Counted from the stretch's first letter, positions 25,629 to 34,251 are shown. The stretch: DNA of 64,000 nt from Lamprobacter modestohalophilus (GCF_016583905.1 NZ_NRRY01000007.1:1-64000), one strand, 5' to 3'. Numbers and translations are program-made. The notes: generated by a model from the sequence alone, not told the origin.

Positions 25629-26846
25629 TCATCGCCCAGACAGTGCGACCACGGGATCGAGCCGCGCCGCCCGCAGCGCTGGCAGCAGGCCAAACAGAAG
25701 CCCGCTACTAACCGAGACCAACCCGGCGGCAAGTGGTGCCCAGAGCGGCACCTGTAGCTGAAAGCCTGTCAGCTGTAGATTGAGCTGCAGATTGACGGCG
25801 TAGATGCCGAGATAGGCTAGCGCGATCCCGCTCAGCGCGCCGGCTCCGGCGAGCAACAGCGCTTCGGTGAGAAATAGCTGCACCAGATCCTGCTCACGCG
25901 CCCCCAGCGCCTTGAGCAGGCCGACCTCGGCGGTGCGTTGGGCTACCGAGACCAGCATCACATTCATGATCAGCACCCCGGCGACCAACAGGCTGATGGC
26001 GGCGATGCCGACCACCGCCAGCGTCAGGGCGCTGAGGATGCGGTCAAAGGTGCCGAGCAACGCATCCTGGGTGATCACGGTGACATCGTCCTCGCCCTCG
26101 TGACGCTCGCGAATGATACGCCGGATGTCATCGGCGGCGGCGTCGAGCGCGGCCGGGCCGCTCGCCTGCACCAGGATGCGGAACAGCGAGGGGTTGTCGA
26201 ACAGGGCCTGCGCGGCGCTGACCGGGATGATGGCGGAGTCGGCGAGATTGCTGCCGAGCGAGACACCGCTCGCCTGCAACAGGCCAATGACGCGGAAGCG
26301 ACGGTCGCCGATGCGCAGGCGTTGGCCGATCGGGCTTTGGTTGCCGAACAGCGCCTCGGCCAGGGTCTGGCCGATGACGGCCGTGGGCGCGGCCTGCTCC
26401 GGATCAGCTGGCGATAGAAAACGACCGGCGGCCAGACTGAGATGGCGCACCTCAAGGAAATCGGCGGTGGTGCCAAGGATGGTCACCTCGCGCTCCAGAC
26501 TGCGATAGGAAACTGGCGCCTCACCGGCCGAGAGTGGGGCCACGCGCTCGATCAGGGGTGAGCGCAGCAGCGCGAGGGCATCGTGCAGGGTCAGGTCGCG
26601 GGGCGTCTCGCCGAGTAGCGGCGGTGCGCCACCGCTGGTCTCGTTGCGCCCGGGCATGACGATCAACAGCTGGGTGCCGAGTCCGCTGAATTCGTCCAGC
26701 ACATACTGGCGCGCGCCTTCGCCAAGCGCTGACAGGACCACCACGGCCGCGCTGCCGAGCGCCACCGCCAGCAGGGTCAGCCAGCTGCGGGTGGCATGGG
26801 CGGTCAGCGTTCGCGTCGCGCTGCTCAGGATGTCAGTGAGGCGCAT
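25629..26846 (-). CDS. ABC transporter permease, MacB/FtsX type (first copy)
   Basis: The protein has 405 residues from ATG 26846; the frame extends to 26909 only through a stretch shared with the ATPase remnant. It has the same layout as the next permease: an N-terminal helix (RSWLTLLAVALGSAAVVVLS), a MacB-type periplasmic domain, and three C-terminal helices with RTAEVGLLKALGAREQDLVQ as coupling motif. Two different FtsX permeases would form a heterodimer, as in LolCE. In the original operon the start would have overlapped the ATPase end, as the remnants at 26833-27054 and 30093-30158 still show. Its native promoter and ATPase are now separated from it. Confidence 0.88.
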   Translation of the reverse strand: MRLTDILSSATRTLTAHATRSWLTLLAVALGSAAVVVLSALGEGARQYVLDEFSGLGTQLLIVMPGRNETSGGAPPLLGETPRDLTLHDALALLRSPLIERVAPLSAGEAPVSYRSLEREVTILGTTADFLEVRHLSLAAGRFLSPADPEQAAPTAVIGQTLAEALFGNQSPIGQRLRIGDRRFRVIGLLQASGVSLGSNLADSAIIPVSAAQALFDNPSLFRILVQASGPAALDAAADDIRRIIRERHEGEDDVTVITQDALLGTFDRILSALTLAVVGIAAISLLVAGVLIMNVMLVSVAQRTAEVGLLKALGAREQDLVQLFLTEALLLAGAGALSGIALAYLGIYAVNLQLNLQLTGFQLQVPLWAPLAAGLVSVSSGLLFGLLPALRAARLDPVVALSGR

Positions 26847-27054
26847 CGCAGAGGATGGCTCCGTCGTCCATCTGGATGCGCCGCCGTGCGCGCTCGCCCA
26901 AGCTGGCATCGTGGGTGACGACGACCAGGGTCAGCCCCTTGGCGTTGAGTGCCTCCAGGGTCTCGGTCACCCGCGCTCGGCGCGGCTTGAGTGGCCCGCT
27001 GGCCAGGATCAACGGCAGCTCGACGTTCTCGAAGGCGGTCAGGTCAGCTCGCAT
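26833..27054 (-). pseudogene. broken duplicate of the ABC transporter ATPase gene
   Basis: This open frame of 73 codons matches the intact ATPase (30145-30819) from its [15 protein letters not shown] segment to the C-terminus, at roughly 90% base identity by eye. It lacks the first ~98 residues with the Walker A motif. It also lacks 174 bp (58 codons, in frame) that carry LSGGQ and the Walker B/DEPTGNLD block. The missing part is bounded by near-identical GGTCTCG-NCACC direct repeats in the intact copy, which fits a recombination or slippage deletion. The product could not hydrolyse ATP. Confidence 0.85.
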
Positions 27055-27233
27055 TGCTGGTAGCTGGTATCACTAGGCCGATGCTTGGCGCCACACTAGC
27101 AGGCATCAAAACCAGAAGCCACAACGCTCTCTGCTACGACCCCATCTCGCCCTAGTCCCGTTAGGGTCGTTTGGATTTCCTATCCGTTATAATTTGGACC
27201 AGCACCATCCAGTACAACGATCCACCGGGGGGC

Positions 27234-27818
27234 ATGATGTCAGCCGAACCTCAACCGCATCTCTCCTTCGACGACTGGCTCGCCATCGAGCGAACCTCTA
27301 CCGATCAGCGCTGCGAATACGTCGCCGGTGAGGTCTTTGCGATGGCCGGCGGCAGCGAGGAGCACAACCTCATCGTCGCCAATGTGGTCCGTGAACTCGG
27401 CAACCAACTCAAGGGCCGGCCCTGTCGCGTCTACCCAAGTGACATGAAGGTCCATATCGCCACCGCCGAGGTGGGGGCCTATCCGGATGTGATGGTGATC
27501 TGCGGCGAGCGCGACTTCCACGACGGGCGGCGCGACGTCGTCACCAATCCGACGCTGATCGTCGAAGTGCTCTCGGACTCCACCGAAGCCTATGATCGCG
27601 GCGACAAGTTCCGCTACTACCGAAGCCTGCCAAGCCTGCAAGCCTATCTGCTGCTGTCGCAGGATCGGATACAGGCCGAGCTGTTCCTCCGTCAGTCGGA
27701 CGGAACCTGGAGTCTGAGCACCTATCAGGAGTCCTCGGAATCCATCCCGCTATCGGTGATCGAGGCCGAGCTGTCGCTGGCCGAGGTCTACGACAAGGTG
27801 GAAGGGATCAGCGGTTAG
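27234..27818 (+). CDS. Uma2 family putative restriction endonuclease-fold protein (copy A)
   Basis: The protein has 194 residues. I chose ATG 27234/27237 because the duplicate copy diverges just upstream of it. The Uma2 (DUF820) pattern is clear: [59 protein letters not shown], then [19 protein letters not shown] and [15 protein letters not shown]. The PDV...VEVLS pair is the PD-(D/E)XK-like core of this family. Uma2 proteins are very abundant in cyanobacteria and some purple bacteria; their role is unproven. A TATAAT-like sequence at 27188-27193 lies about 40 bp upstream without a well-placed -35 box. A near-identical but shorter copy lies at 29577. Confidence 0.85.
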   Translation: MMSAEPQPHLSFDDWLAIERTSTDQRCEYVAGEVFAMAGGSEEHNLIVANVVRELGNQLKGRPCRVYPSDMKVHIATAEVGAYPDVMVICGERDFHDGRRDVVTNPTLIVEVLSDSTEAYDRGDKFRYYRSLPSLQAYLLLSQDRIQAELFLRQSDGTWSLSTYQESSESIPLSVIEAELSLAEVYDKVEGISG

Positions 27819-27861
27819 GGTTTACCCGCGAATCCCGCTACAGCGAGACCAGCAAACCAAG

Positions 27862-28413
27862 ATGGAAGCCGTCGAGCTAAAGACTGTTCATGACCTACTG
27901 CTGCACTCAGAGGAGCGCGTGGAATTGATCGGCGGAGACATTGTGCGACGGCCAATGACGCGGTTCGCGCATGCGCGGGTGCAGAGCAAGACCGATCGCA
28001 CCCTTGGCCCCTTCGCCGACGATACCAGTCCGAGGGGCTGGTGGATCCTGACCGACGTCAGCGTCGCCTACGAACCCCACGAGTGTCCCTCTCACGATTT
28101 GGCCGGCTGGCGTCGCGAACGGTTGCCCAAGCCACTCGACGGCGTCATCGACCTGCCGCCGGACTGGGTCTGCGAGATCGTCTCGCCAGGCCATGAGAAA
28201 AAGGACAGGATCACCATCCCACTGCTCTTGCAGCGTCATCGCGTCCCTTGGTTTTGGCTGATCTGGCCCGAGCAGCGAACGCTGATCGCGCACGCGTTAG
28301 AAGACGGCGGCTATCGGGTGGTTGCAAGGCTCACGGCGACGGATCGCAAGCCCGTGCGGGTGCCGCCCTTTGAGGCCATGGCGCTCGACTTGGCGGGGAT
28401 CTTGGAAGGATAG
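27862..28413 (+). CDS. Uma2 family protein (copy B, different subfamily)
   Basis: The protein has 183 residues and starts 43 bp after copy A, so both are probably read together. It shows VHDLLLHSEERVELIGGDIV, DVSVAYEPHECPSHDLAGW, LPPDWVCEIVSPGHEKKDR and PWFWLIWPEQRTLIAHAL. These match the Uma2 layout, with the acidic residues in HDLAGW and CEIVSP as the likely nuclease core. It is not similar in sequence to copy A beyond the fold motifs. No partner gene is evident. It ends just before a gene remnant on the other strand. Confidence 0.8.
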   Translation: MEAVELKTVHDLLLHSEERVELIGGDIVRRPMTRFAHARVQSKTDRTLGPFADDTSPRGWWILTDVSVAYEPHECPSHDLAGWRRERLPKPLDGVIDLPPDWVCEIVSPGHEKKDRITIPLLLQRHRVPWFWLIWPEQRTLIAHALEDGGYRVVARLTATDRKPVRVPPFEAMALDLAGILEG

Positions 28414-28429
28414 CGGGCCTGCCCTGCTG

Positions 28430-28562
28430 CGAGTTGTTGTTTGAAATGGGCTTTGCCTTTGAGCAGCCAAAGGGGGAGCGCGAACAGCCAGAGCGGGTTG
28501 CGTTTCAGGAGCAGCAGCAGGGATTGGATCAGCAGATCGGTGTGGATCAAGCAGATAAGTGT
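28430..28562 (-). pseudogene. remnant of a HAD/UbiA-family prenyltransferase-like gene
   Basis: On the minus strand, an open frame reads LIHTDLLIQSLLLLLKRNP, then LWLFALPLWLLKGKAHFKQQ. This is the start region of proteins that join a HAD phosphatase-like N-terminus to a UbiA-type prenyltransferase (after the usual VDLDGT motif). Only about 40 codons remain, without the DxD start motif and with the whole membrane domain gone. The frame then runs antisense into copy B of Uma2. I take it as debris of an earlier gene. Confidence 0.5.
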
Positions 28563-28805
28563 TCACTCTACAGGCGCTCTTGGAACGTCCAAACCGAGAT
28601 CCGACTCATCAATGTCGTCTGGAAAATCGCTCGTGAGTGTGCCGGCAAGGGCGCGGACTCGCTCTTCCCAGGTACTCTTTGTGGCGGATAAGGTTGGTGC
28701 CGGTAACACGATGACCTCGGCTTCTTGGTAATCTGCGAATTCGGGTGGCAGTTCGATTTCGATATGCAGTGCTTCGATTGGTTGAATGGTTCTGTGGGCA
28801 AACAT
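28563..28805 (-). CDS. small hypothetical protein, antitoxin-like
   Basis: The protein has 80 residues from ATG 28805; the frame is open to 28880 but has no support upstream. It begins FAHRTIQPIEALHIEIELPP, continues EFADYQEAEVIVLPAP, and ends in an acidic tail (DFPDDIDESDLGLDVPRAPVE). The beta-rich first half with an acidic tail is usual for small type II antitoxins encoded ahead of PIN toxins. However, the following bases hold only a prenyltransferase remnant, so any toxin partner is lost. I do not recognise the family with certainty. Confidence 0.5.
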   Translation of the reverse strand: MFAHRTIQPIEALHIEIELPPEFADYQEAEVIVLPAPTLSATKSTWEERVRALAGTLTSDFPDDIDESDLGLDVPRAPVE

Positions 28806-29022
28806 GGCTGGCTTCTCTGTGGGTTGATCGAGTGACCGACCTGAGTGGGCGTATATCGGCATGACGGGATGTTTGATCATGATACCGCGAGTAACCGTTT
28901 AGCCCCCCACCCAAAATCGAGTAGCCATTTCCCCGCACTTTCGATCGGCGAGTTGCGAGACAACGCTCAGCCACTGTGCGAGGATAATGTCCAGGCTTGT
29001 ATGATCACCTCACCGCCCCGGG

Positions 29023-29427
29023 ATGCATCTCAGCGACCACGATCTCAGACAACTCGACGAGGCTGCTTTGGCGAATCTGACGCCAGAGCAAGCGCGGGTG
29101 TTGCTGAGCAAGGCGATCGACGATCTCAAGCGCGCCCGCGAGCGGCTGGCCCAGAATCCGAGCAACAGCTCACGGCCACCGAGCACACGGGCGCCCTGGG
29201 AGCAGGTTGAGGCGCAGGAGCGGGAGTCTGAGGAGGCGTTGGCCACCGCTGAGCAGACGGCCGAGGACGGCAAGCCGCAGGCGGATGCGGTGCCTGAGCA
29301 GAAGGTGCCAACGCCGTCGCCCGAAGGCCAGGCTGCAAAGAAGCCAGCGGCACACGCTGGTCGGCGCCAAGGCGCACCCGGGCATAGCCGCACCCTACGG
29401 TATTTCGATGAGTCCGACGACAGGTAA
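29023..29427 (+). pseudogene. IS66 family transposase, N-terminal fragment
   Basis: There are 134 codons, starting at ATG 29023. The content is typical of IS66 TnpC N-termini: a helical leader (LTPEQARVLLSKAIDDLKRA), the NPSNSSRPPS motif, a charged Ala/Glu-rich stretch, and the AAHAGRRQGAPGHSRTL segment that precedes the zinc finger. The zinc finger and the whole DDE domain are missing. The frame ends in unrelated sequence, and about 150 bp after it hold nothing recognisable. No TnpA or TnpB partners are present. Confidence 0.75.
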
Positions 29428-29576
29428 AGGCGATCGTGCAAGCCCGGACTGAGCGCCACCGGTTGGGACTGCTCAACCAGGACTCCAGTTGCTCGCCCGC
29501 CAGGGTGCTATCAACGGAGAGCGAATCGCTTAAAAACCACCATGAGCAACTTTGTTTAGGTTTTTAGGAACAGGCC

Positions 29577-30077
29577 ATGATGTCAGCCGAACCTCAACCG
29601 CATCTCTCCTTCGACGACTGGCTCGCCATCGAGCGAACCTCCACCGATCAGCGCTGCGAATACGTCGCCGGTGAGGTCTTTGCGATGGCCGGCGGCAGCG
29701 AGGAGCACAACCTCATCGCCGCCACCGAGGTGGGAGCCTATCCCGATGTGATGGTGATCTGCGGCGAGCGTGACTTCCATGACGGGCGGCGCGACGTCGT
29801 CACCAATCCGACGCTGATCGTCGAAGTGCTCTCGGACTCCACCGAAGCCTATGATCGCGGCGACAAGTTCCGCTACTACCGAAGCCTGCCAAGCCTGCAA
29901 GCCTATCTGCTGCTGTCGCAGGATCGGATACAGGCCGAGCTGTTCCTCCGTCAGTCGGACGGAACCTGGAGTCTGAGCACCTATCAGGAGTCCTCGGAAT
30001 CCATCCCGCTATCGGTGATCGAGGCCGAGCTGTCGCTGGCCGAGGTCTACGACAAGGTGGAAGGGATCAGCGGTTAG
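29577..30077 (+). CDS. Uma2 family protein, duplicate of copy A with a 28-residue internal deletion
   Basis: The protein has 166 residues. It is nearly identical to the protein at 27234 over its whole length except for an in-frame loss of 84 bp (28 residues) between EEHNLI and TEVGAYPDV. The lost part is the helix VANVVRELGNQL and the strand after it, which belong to the fold's core. The duplication ends at the shared GCGGTTAGGGTT just after the stop. It may be an inactive version. It sits inside the segment that separates the ATPase gene from its permeases. Confidence 0.8.
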   Translation: MMSAEPQPHLSFDDWLAIERTSTDQRCEYVAGEVFAMAGGSEEHNLIAATEVGAYPDVMVICGERDFHDGRRDVVTNPTLIVEVLSDSTEAYDRGDKFRYYRSLPSLQAYLLLSQDRIQAELFLRQSDGTWSLSTYQESSESIPLSVIEAELSLAEVYDKVEGISG

Positions 30078-30092
30078 GGTTCGGGGCCGGTC

Positions 30093-30158
30093 TCAGCTGC
30101 GGGTGGTATGGGCGGTCAGCGTTCGCGTCGCGCTGCTCAGGATGTCAGCGAGGCGCAT
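30093..30158 (-). pseudogene. 5' fragment of the ABC permease gene
   Basis: Twenty-one codons ([17 protein letters not shown]...) match the start of the intact permease (26846) almost exactly and then meet a stop. The fragment overlaps the end of the intact ATPase, in the arrangement the undisturbed operon must have had. It shows that the breakpoint lies just inside the permease gene. Confidence 0.85.
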
Positions 30159-30819
30159 CGCGGAGGATGGCTCCGTCGTCCATCTGGATGCGTCGTTGGG
30201 CGCGCTCGCCCAGACTGGCATCGTGGGTGACGACGACCAGGGTCAGCCCCTTGGCGTTGAGTGCCTCCAGGGTCTCGATCACCTCCTTGCCGGAGGCGCG
30301 ATCGAGATTGCCGGTGGGCTCGTCGGCCAGGATCAGGTCGGGCTCGGTGACCGTGGCGCGGGCGATGGCGACGCGCTGGCGCTGACCGCCGGAGAGCTGG
30401 TCGGGACGATGTGTGGCACGGGTGCTGAGGCCAAGCGCCGCCAAGGTCTCGGCCACCTGCGCTCGGCGCTGCTTGAGCGGCCTGCTGGCCAGGATCAAGG
30501 GCAGCTCGACGTTCTCGAAGGCGGTCAGCCGCGGGATCAGATGGAAGGCTTGGAAGACGAAGCCAATGCGCTCGCGCCGCAGCCGAGCCCGCTGCTCCTC
30601 GTCCAGTGTCGTGGTCTCGGTGCCGTCGAAGCGATACTGTCCGGCATCGGGCCGGTCGAGCAGGCCGAGGATGTTCAGCAGGGTGCTCTTACCCGAGCCC
30701 GAGGGGCCCATCACCGCCACGTAGTCGCCGGCGGCCAGCTTTAGATCGACGGCGCGCAGGGCATGCACCTGCTGGTCGCCGACCTGGAACTGGCGCTCGA
30801 TGCCGATCAGCTCAATCAT
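30145..30819 (-). CDS. ABC transporter ATP-binding protein, MacB/LolD type
   Basis: The protein has 224 residues; start 30819 (or 30822) overlaps the adaptor gene by 6-9 bp. All ATPase motifs are present: Walker [10 protein letters not shown] (38-46), Q-loop FVFQAFHL, signature [10 protein letters not shown] (141-150), Walker B with DEPTGNLD (166-173), and the switch His in VVVTHD. The size and the DEPTGNLD block are typical of MacB/LolD/FtsE exporters. It is the energy-supplying subunit for the two FtsX permeases, now about 3.3 kb downstream. Directly after it lie a permease stub and Uma2 genes on the other strand, so whether the permeases are still co-transcribed is doubtful. Confidence 0.93.
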   Translation of the reverse strand: MIELIGIERQFQVGDQQVHALRAVDLKLAAGDYVAVMGPSGSGKSTLLNILGLLDRPDAGQYRFDGTETTTLDEEQRARLRRERIGFVFQAFHLIPRLTAFENVELPLILASRPLKQRRAQVAETLAALGLSTRATHRPDQLSGGQRQRVAIARATVTEPDLILADEPTGNLDRASGKEVIETLEALNAKGLTLVVVTHDASLGERAQRRIQMDDGAILRDAPR

Positions 30820-31957
30820 CATCGGCCACTGCAGCTGCGCCAGCCTCAACACCCTCGCGGCCGAGTGAGAGCACCACCTGCTCGCCGGCGCTGAGGCCGG
30901 AGACGACCTCGGTCTGTTCCCAGTTGCTGAGTCCGGTCTCGAGCGCGCGCTCAGCAAGGACGCCGTCCGCGAGCAGCAGCACGCTGGCGGGCTCGCCGGC
31001 GCGGATCGCCGCGGTCGGGATACGCAGGACGTCCTCGTGGCGATCAATGATGATCTCGACATCGGCGCTATAGCCGGCCAGCAGCGCCCGATCGGCGGGC
31101 GGCTCGGCGATCACCACCTCGACCTCGACGGTGCGCGCCTGCTTCTCCTGATCTAGCACATAGGGCGCGAGTCGGCGTACCGTTCCGGCGAGCGCCTGGT
31201 CGCCGAAGGCATCGAGGGTGACGCGGGCATCCAGACCGAGTCGGACCTTGGCGGCATCCACCTCGTCGATCGGTGCCGAGATGTAGAAGCAGGCATCATC
31301 GATCAGGTCCACCGCCGGCGGGGTCGGGATGCCGGGCGGGGAGGGGGTGACGTACTCGTTCAGCTCGCCAGAGACCTCAGCGACGATGCCGGCGAAGGGC
31401 GCGGTCAGGCGCGTGCGCTCCAGCTCGGCCTGAGCGACGCCGATTTGCGCCGCGCTGACCCGTGCTGAGGCCCGCGCTGCTTCGCAATCCGCGCGCCCGG
31501 CCTGAGCCGCGGTAATAGCGCGGTCGAGACCCTCCTCGGAGGTCATGTTGCGCGCCTCGAGCTTGACCTGGCGCGCCGCCTCGCGCTCGGCCTGATCAGC
31601 CTGCAGGCAGGTCGCCAGGGATCGGGCTTCAGCGGCTTCGGCCTCACGCTCGGCCAGGGTGACGCGGGCCTTGAGGTCGAGATTCCACAGCTCGAGCAAC
31701 AATTGCCCGGCCTGGACGCGGTCGCCTTCGTGTACCGCCAGCGTCTCGATCTGGCCGCCGCTGCCAGGCGCTAGCCGCGCCCGTCGGCAGGCCTTGACGG
31801 TGCCGGCGCGGGTATTGGCGACGACCTCTTCGACCAGTCCGCGCTCGACGTTCTGTACCCGAACTGCGATCGGCTGCGGCCGCGAGAGCAGCCACCAGCC
31901 GCCGATCGCGGCAGCCAACAAGAGGAGCGTCAATAGGGCTCGAACGGGGATGCGCAT
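30812..31957 (-). CDS. HlyD/MacA-type periplasmic adaptor protein
   Basis: The protein has 381 residues. It has one N-terminal membrane anchor (ALLTLLLLAAAIGGWWLL), a barrel-sandwich (lipoyl-like) pair of segments (VKACRRARLAPGSGGQIETL and LTAPFAGIVAEVSGELNEYV), a long alpha-hairpin between them (LAEREAEAAEARSLATCLQA and following), and a C-terminal beta-barrel (GLDARVTLDAFGDQALAGTV). This is the membrane-fusion adaptor that links an inner-membrane ABC exporter to an outer-membrane channel. It heads the operon; 173 bp upstream is free of genes and should carry the promoter. The hairpin with a TolC tip motif was not clearly seen, so the outer-membrane partner is unknown. Confidence 0.88.
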   Translation of the reverse strand: MRIPVRALLTLLLLAAAIGGWWLLSRPQPIAVRVQNVERGLVEEVVANTRAGTVKACRRARLAPGSGGQIETLAVHEGDRVQAGQLLLELWNLDLKARVTLAEREAEAAEARSLATCLQADQAEREAARQVKLEARNMTSEEGLDRAITAAQAGRADCEAARASARVSAAQIGVAQAELERTRLTAPFAGIVAEVSGELNEYVTPSPPGIPTPPAVDLIDDACFYISAPIDEVDAAKVRLGLDARVTLDAFGDQALAGTVRRLAPYVLDQEKQARTVEVEVVIAEPPADRALLAGYSADVEIIIDRHEDVLRIPTAAIRAGEPASVLLLADGVLAERALETGLSNWEQTEVVSGLSAGEQVVLSLGREGVEAGAAAVADDD

Positions 31958-32130
31958 AGGTGGCTGCAGGACGACGATCGGTCGTTGGTGCTTGAGCCTA
32001 GAACCGGCAGTTGAGCGGCCGCGCCCAAGGGTGCGTGTCGGGCGACTACGGAAATCCAGTCGATCTAAGCTGTTATTTGATCTTCGAAGCGGTCAACTGC
32101 GGTTTCTAGGTTGAAGGCTTGACCGCCACC

Positions 32131-33060
32131 TCAGTCCCGGAGGTCGTCCGGGTCAATGCCGAGCTCGCGCAGCTTTGCGGCCATGACCTTGGCGCGCTGG
32201 GCTTCGGTTTCAGCCCGCTGGGCCTCGGTTTCGGCGCGCCGGGCTTCGGTTTCAGCCCGCTGGGCCTCGGTTTCGGCGCGCCGGGCTTCGGTTTCGGCCC
32301 GCTGGGCCTCTGCCTCGGCGCGCAGTCGGTCGCGCTGCCAGCCGGGCAGCACGAAGTCGGCATAGACCGGATCATCGAGCAGCATGGCGTCTTCGGGGCG
32401 GCTCAGCAGATCGGCGACCCGGAACTGAAAGCCGGGGAGCACAGCGGAAGCGATGATGCCATCAACCTCGGGCATGGGGCGGTAGTGTCCGGATGAGGGC
32501 TCGCGGCTGTAGAAGGCTCGCAGCTCGGGGTCGGCATGCAGGATGTAGTATTCAGGCACGCCGCCGGCGGCATATTCGCGCTTCTTCTGGCGGGTGTCGC
32601 GCTCGATGTCGGCCCGCTTGAGGTCTGATAGGGCCTCGATGCAGAGGTCGTAGATGCCGCGGTAGGAATTGTCATGTAGCAGTAGCGGCTTGGGGTTGGC
32701 GTTGTGTACCACGGCCATGTCGGGTCGGCGGATGACAGTGCCGGTGGGCAGTGCCAGGCGGAAGCCCATGTCCAGGCCGGTGAGCGCGGCGATCGGGCGG
32801 CTCGCCACGAAGGTTGCAAGCAGCCTCAGCAGCCAGGCATAGATGAGAAAGGTTTCCTGATTCGACACCGGCTTCTCCTCGAGTATGCCGTTGTTCCATT
32901 CGTAGCAGATCTCTGACTGATCGTAGTAGTCGCGCCAGTAGACCTCCTCCGAGACACGGCGGCCGGCCTTGGAAGGGGGGCTGAAATCAAGGTCGCTCGG
33001 TGGCAGCCGCTCGGCCGTTGTTGGTGAGCGCTGGGGGTGGGCAAGGGCTTGGTCTGACAT
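32131..33060 (-). CDS. Uma2 family protein with C-terminal heptad-repeat tail
   Basis: The protein has 309 residues from ATG 33060, which has a GAGGCGAG element ~6-13 bp upstream; an in-frame ATG at 33093 would add 11 residues. Residues ~35-225 form the Uma2 domain (VYWRDYYDQSEICYEWNNG, TVIRRPDMAVVHN, YDLCIEALSDLKRADIERD, GGVPEYYILHADPELRAFY). From ~240 to ~290 the sequence consists of alternating seven-residue units EAQRAET / EARRAET, a highly charged continuous helix or coiled coil. The DNA below it is a 21 bp tandem repeat. Such tails occur in some cyanobacterial and purple bacterial Uma2 proteins and may drive assembly. Repeat number may vary between strains. Confidence 0.85.
   Translation of the reverse strand: MSDQALAHPQRSPTTAERLPPSDLDFSPPSKAGRRVSEEVYWRDYYDQSEICYEWNNGILEEKPVSNQETFLIYAWLLRLLATFVASRPIAALTGLDMGFRLALPTGTVIRRPDMAVVHNANPKPLLLHDNSYRGIYDLCIEALSDLKRADIERDTRQKKREYAAGGVPEYYILHADPELRAFYSREPSSGHYRPMPEVDGIIASAVLPGFQFRVADLLSRPEDAMLLDDPVYADFVLPGWQRDRLRAEAEAQRAETEARRAETEAQRAETEARRAETEAQRAETEAQRAKVMAAKLRELGIDPDDLRD
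32199..32324. repeat. six tandem 21 bp units (42 bp period) inside a Uma2 gene
   Basis: Units start at 32199, 32220, 32241, 32262, 32283 and 32304. Odd and even units alternate between GGGCTTCGGTTTCAGCCCGCT-like and GGGCCTCGGTTTCGGCGCGCC-like forms. As the unit is a multiple of three, changes in number keep the frame. There are no unique spacers, so this is not a CRISPR array. Confidence 0.95.
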
Positions 33061-33262
33061 GGCATCTCGCCTCGCTGGAGCGGATTCGGTCATCAGTCTT
33101 TGAAAACCCTATCATGGTTGCTGCAGTATCGGCGACGACAACCGCTGCATCGGTTCTTTCGCTGCCTCGGTTCTTCTCTATGGGCATCCTGGTCTATATC
33201 CTGGGGTCTCTTTAACCCTAGACCCAAGCCCGCGGTGACTTACTGACTTACGCGCGAAGCCT

Positions 33263-33733
33263 ATGACCAATACTTCGACCAACGAGCCAGCCAGGGACGT
33301 CGCGGCAAGCCCCTTCCTGCGGGCTTTTCGCGGTAGCTTCACATCAGCCTTGCGCTGGAGCGATCTGGACGCGCTCTGGATGCGACTGCGCACCGATGCC
33401 AAGGGCGGTTGGTACCTGTACGCCATCGGCGAGCCGCCGCCGGAGGCCCTAGCCGATCAAGCGATGGTGGAGCGCTTCATCGATGAGATCGACGCCTTGC
33501 TGCGCCGCGAGCATGATGAGCGCCTGTGCGGCATCGTCTACGCCGACGACCTGCGCATTCCGAGCCTGGTGAAGATCTACGATCCCAATAACCTTGGTGT
33601 GGCTTGCGGCTCGAGCAGCAATCCGCCGCTGCCGGGCTGGGTGATGAGCAAGTTGCCGCCGGTCGATCTGCCCGCGACCCAACTGGTGCCAAAAGGCCGT
33701 CGGCGCTGGTGGCAGGCGCTGTTCGGTGCCTGA
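33263..33733 (+). CDS. hypothetical protein
   Basis: The protein has 156 residues and no signal peptide or membrane segment. Recognisable blocks are [69 protein letters not shown] and [15 protein letters not shown]. The mix of short strands and Trp/Pro-rich turns suggests a small globular protein. I do not recognise a family. It lies upstream of ridA with 115 bp between, and is probably transcribed separately. Confidence 0.65.
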   Translation: MTNTSTNEPARDVAASPFLRAFRGSFTSALRWSDLDALWMRLRTDAKGGWYLYAIGEPPPEALADQAMVERFIDEIDALLRREHDERLCGIVYADDLRIPSLVKIYDPNNLGVACGSSSNPPLPGWVMSKLPPVDLPATQLVPKGRRRWWQALFGA

Positions 33734-33848
33734 ACTCATCATATTGATGCGTTCAGCGCTCGAACCCTTAGGTGTTGCGGTTCTCGCTATACTCGTCAAT
33801 CTTACTCGCCCATCTCACTCGCCCATCTCACCCATTCGGAGGCGCCTC

Positions 33849-34235
33849 ATGGCCAAACAGATCATCCATACCGAACAGGCGCCGGCCGCGATCGGCCCTT
33901 ATTCGCAAGCGGTGCGCGCCGGTGATACCCTCTACCTCTCGGGGCAGATTCCGCTGGTGCCAGGAACGGGTGAGTTGGTGGCGGGCGACATCCAGATGCA
34001 GGCTCGGCAGGTGTTCAGCAATCTGGCGGCGGTGGCTGAGGCGGCAGGCGGCGATCTTGGCGATCTGGTCAAGCTCAACATCTTTCTCACCGATCTTGCG
34101 CATTTTCCATTGGTCAACGAGGTGATGACGGAGATCTTCGACGAGCCTTATCCAGCGCGTGCGGCGATCGGAGTGGCGGCCTTGCCCAAAGGGGCCGAGA
34201 TCGAGATGGATGCGATCATGGTCCTCGGCGACTGA
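33849..34235 (+). CDS. ridA: RidA family 2-iminobutanoate/2-iminopropanoate deaminase
   Basis: The 128-residue protein starts at ATG 33849, with GGAGG 6 bp upstream; the longer open frame is not used. The YjgF/RidA signature is complete: [68 protein letters not shown] and [20 protein letters not shown], with the substrate-binding Arg in PARAAIGV. RidA trimers hydrolyse reactive enamine/imine intermediates formed by PLP enzymes. A 13 bp tandem repeat (ACTCGCCCATCTC, 33804-33829) sits just before the ribosome binding site. Confidence 0.95.
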   Translation: MAKQIIHTEQAPAAIGPYSQAVRAGDTLYLSGQIPLVPGTGELVAGDIQMQARQVFSNLAAVAEAAGGDLGDLVKLNIFLTDLAHFPLVNEVMTEIFDEPYPARAAIGVAALPKGAEIEMDAIMVLGD

Positions 34236-34251
34236 TCTGGAGCATCCCATC

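Noticed and set aside
28881-29022. Possible IS66 left end ahead of the transposase fragment
   Set aside because: No inverted repeat partner or target duplication could be found.
32199-32324. Possible CRISPR array because of regular repeats
   Set aside because: Units are directly adjacent without unique spacers and are in frame in a Uma2 gene.
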